DNA of 6,341 nt from Proteobacteria bacterium UBA6522 (GTDB taxonomy: Bacteria > Pseudomonadota > Gammaproteobacteria > Steroidobacterales > Rariloculaceae). Positions 5,604 through 6,341 of the stretch are shown here, one piece after another (positions within the stretch are counted from its first letter, which is position 1; each line of letters begins with the position of its first letter). A model generated the notes under the pieces. It had not been told where the DNA came from. It saw only the letters and a list, made by a program, of their open reading frames with translations, and searched no databases. The stretch covers positions 5,929 to 12,269 of the forward strand of contig DJLG01000085.1 in assembly GCA_002434915.1 (NCBI GenBank), given 5' to 3'. A program made the position numbers and the translations under genes.

Positions 5604-6341
5604 TGATGCCTAAGCAAGCTTGGTTGATATTTTTTGGACTAAGTTCTTACTTGGCGTTTGCAATAAACCAATTTCCAGCTTCAACAGCCTATCGTTGGTT
5701 TGCACCTTCTGAATTAAGCCTTGCTGGTGTTGAGGGGACAATCTGGTCTGCAAGTGCTCGACTTGGTTCTTATGAACAGTTTTATTTTGAAAACTTAAAC
5801 TGGAAACTCGATCCAGTACAATTACTTTTATTCCGTATAACCGGCGAAATTGAAGCTAGCTTTCTCGGTGGATTCATAAGCACCAGGGCCTCATTTTTTG
5901 ATAATCAAGCGCTGTTAACATCATTACGTGGTGGAACAACAATGAGTGCATTAAGAGAGTTTCTTCCTATCCGAGGCACTGAGGGACAGATCAATTTAGA
6001 CCTAGATGAGGTTTCTTTCATAGATGCTTGGCCGACACATGCACAAGGAACTATTACCCTTAGAAGTGTTGCTGTTCCCCCACTAGTACCCAATAGTAAT
6101 GGCACATTAATTCAACTTGGAAACCATTTCATTACCCTTGATGAAACACCAGAAGGAGGGCTTAGCGGGAGTTTCAGTGATCAAGGAGGACCTATAGAGT
6201 CTTCTGGATCTTGGATGTTAAATATGAATAAGGATTTCTTGATTGAGGGTGTATTGAAGGCACGACCAAGTGCTGATGCTGCGCTAATACAAGGAATAAA
6301 CCTTATGACAAGCGAACCTGATGAAGCTGGAAATCGTGAGT
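5603..6341 (+). CDS. gspN: T2SS protein GspN, cut by right edge
   Basis: Accessory T2SS protein found in a subset of systems, anchored in the inner membrane with a periplasmic domain; its exact role is poorly defined. The frame is open from ATG 5603 to the window end with no stop, 246 codons so far, so only the last few residues seem to be missing (family about 250-260). The N-terminus has one hydrophobic span at about 6-21. GVEGTIWSASARLGS (42-56) and NLNWKLDPVQLLLF (64-77) match the GspN hallmark of GVxGTxW followed by a W-x-L-x-P strand. The end, TSEPDEAGNRE, resembles the usual closing segment before the final strand. The start overlaps the gspM stop as TGATG; ATG 5606 is equally possible and costs one residue. 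No strong ribosome site is seen, so coupling to gspM is likely. Assignment is by motif and gene order. Confidence 0.85.
   Translation, partial: MMPKQAWLIFFGLSSYLAFAINQFPASTAYRWFAPSELSLAGVEGTIWSASARLGSYEQFYFENLNWKLDPVQLLLFRITGEIEASFLGGFISTRASFFDNQALLTSLRGGTTMSALREFLPIRGTEGQINLDLDEVSFIDAWPTHAQGTITLRSVAVPPLVPNSNGTLIQLGNHFITLDETPEGGLSGSFSDQGGPIESSGSWMLNMNKDFLIEGVLKARPSADAALIQGINLMTSEPDEAGNRE

Overview
The window carries the 3' part of a type II secretion system (T2SS) operon on the plus strand, gspG-H-I-J-K-L-M-N. Divergent to it on the minus strand is a complete fabG, which encodes a fatty-acid biosynthesis reductase. The gene set, including gspN, and the close resemblance of the reductase to E. 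coli FabG suggest a gammaproteobacterium. By eye the DNA is AT-rich, about 40% GC, and very compact, as in many marine or streamlined gammaproteobacteria. I cannot place it more precisely.

Layout: fabG (minus) ends two bases from the left edge. A 165-bp divergent intergenic region (767-931) holds a good -10 box for fabG, weak promoter candidates for gspG, and three copies of TAACAT. From 932 to the right edge eight gsp genes follow with overlaps of 1-32 nt, or a 2-nt gap at gspK/gspL, and no internal terminator. gspN is cut by the right edge but lacks probably only a few residues.

How the genes work together: GspG is the major pseudopilin and GspH, I, J and K are the minor pseudopilins. All five have a type IV prepilin leader cleaved after glycine. 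H-I-J-K is expected to form the tip complex that starts the pseudopilus, and GspG to form its shaft. GspL (actin-like cytoplasmic domain, one membrane span, periplasmic domain) and GspM form the inner-membrane platform that couples the GspE ATPase to pseudopilus assembly. GspN is an accessory inner-membrane/periplasmic protein. GspC, D, E, F and the prepilin peptidase are not in the window. Because the operon begins at gspG behind a divergent gene, they must be encoded elsewhere.

I found no new system. The main point is that several gene starts need care. gspM has no ATG, GTG or TTG that gives a full-length protein. The sequence instead supports an ATT start at 5130, in a TAATT stop/start overlap behind a strong AGGAG. 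gspH can only start inside gspG. gspL uses GTG. gspJ and gspK start at ATGA overlaps, downstream of longer upstream start options.
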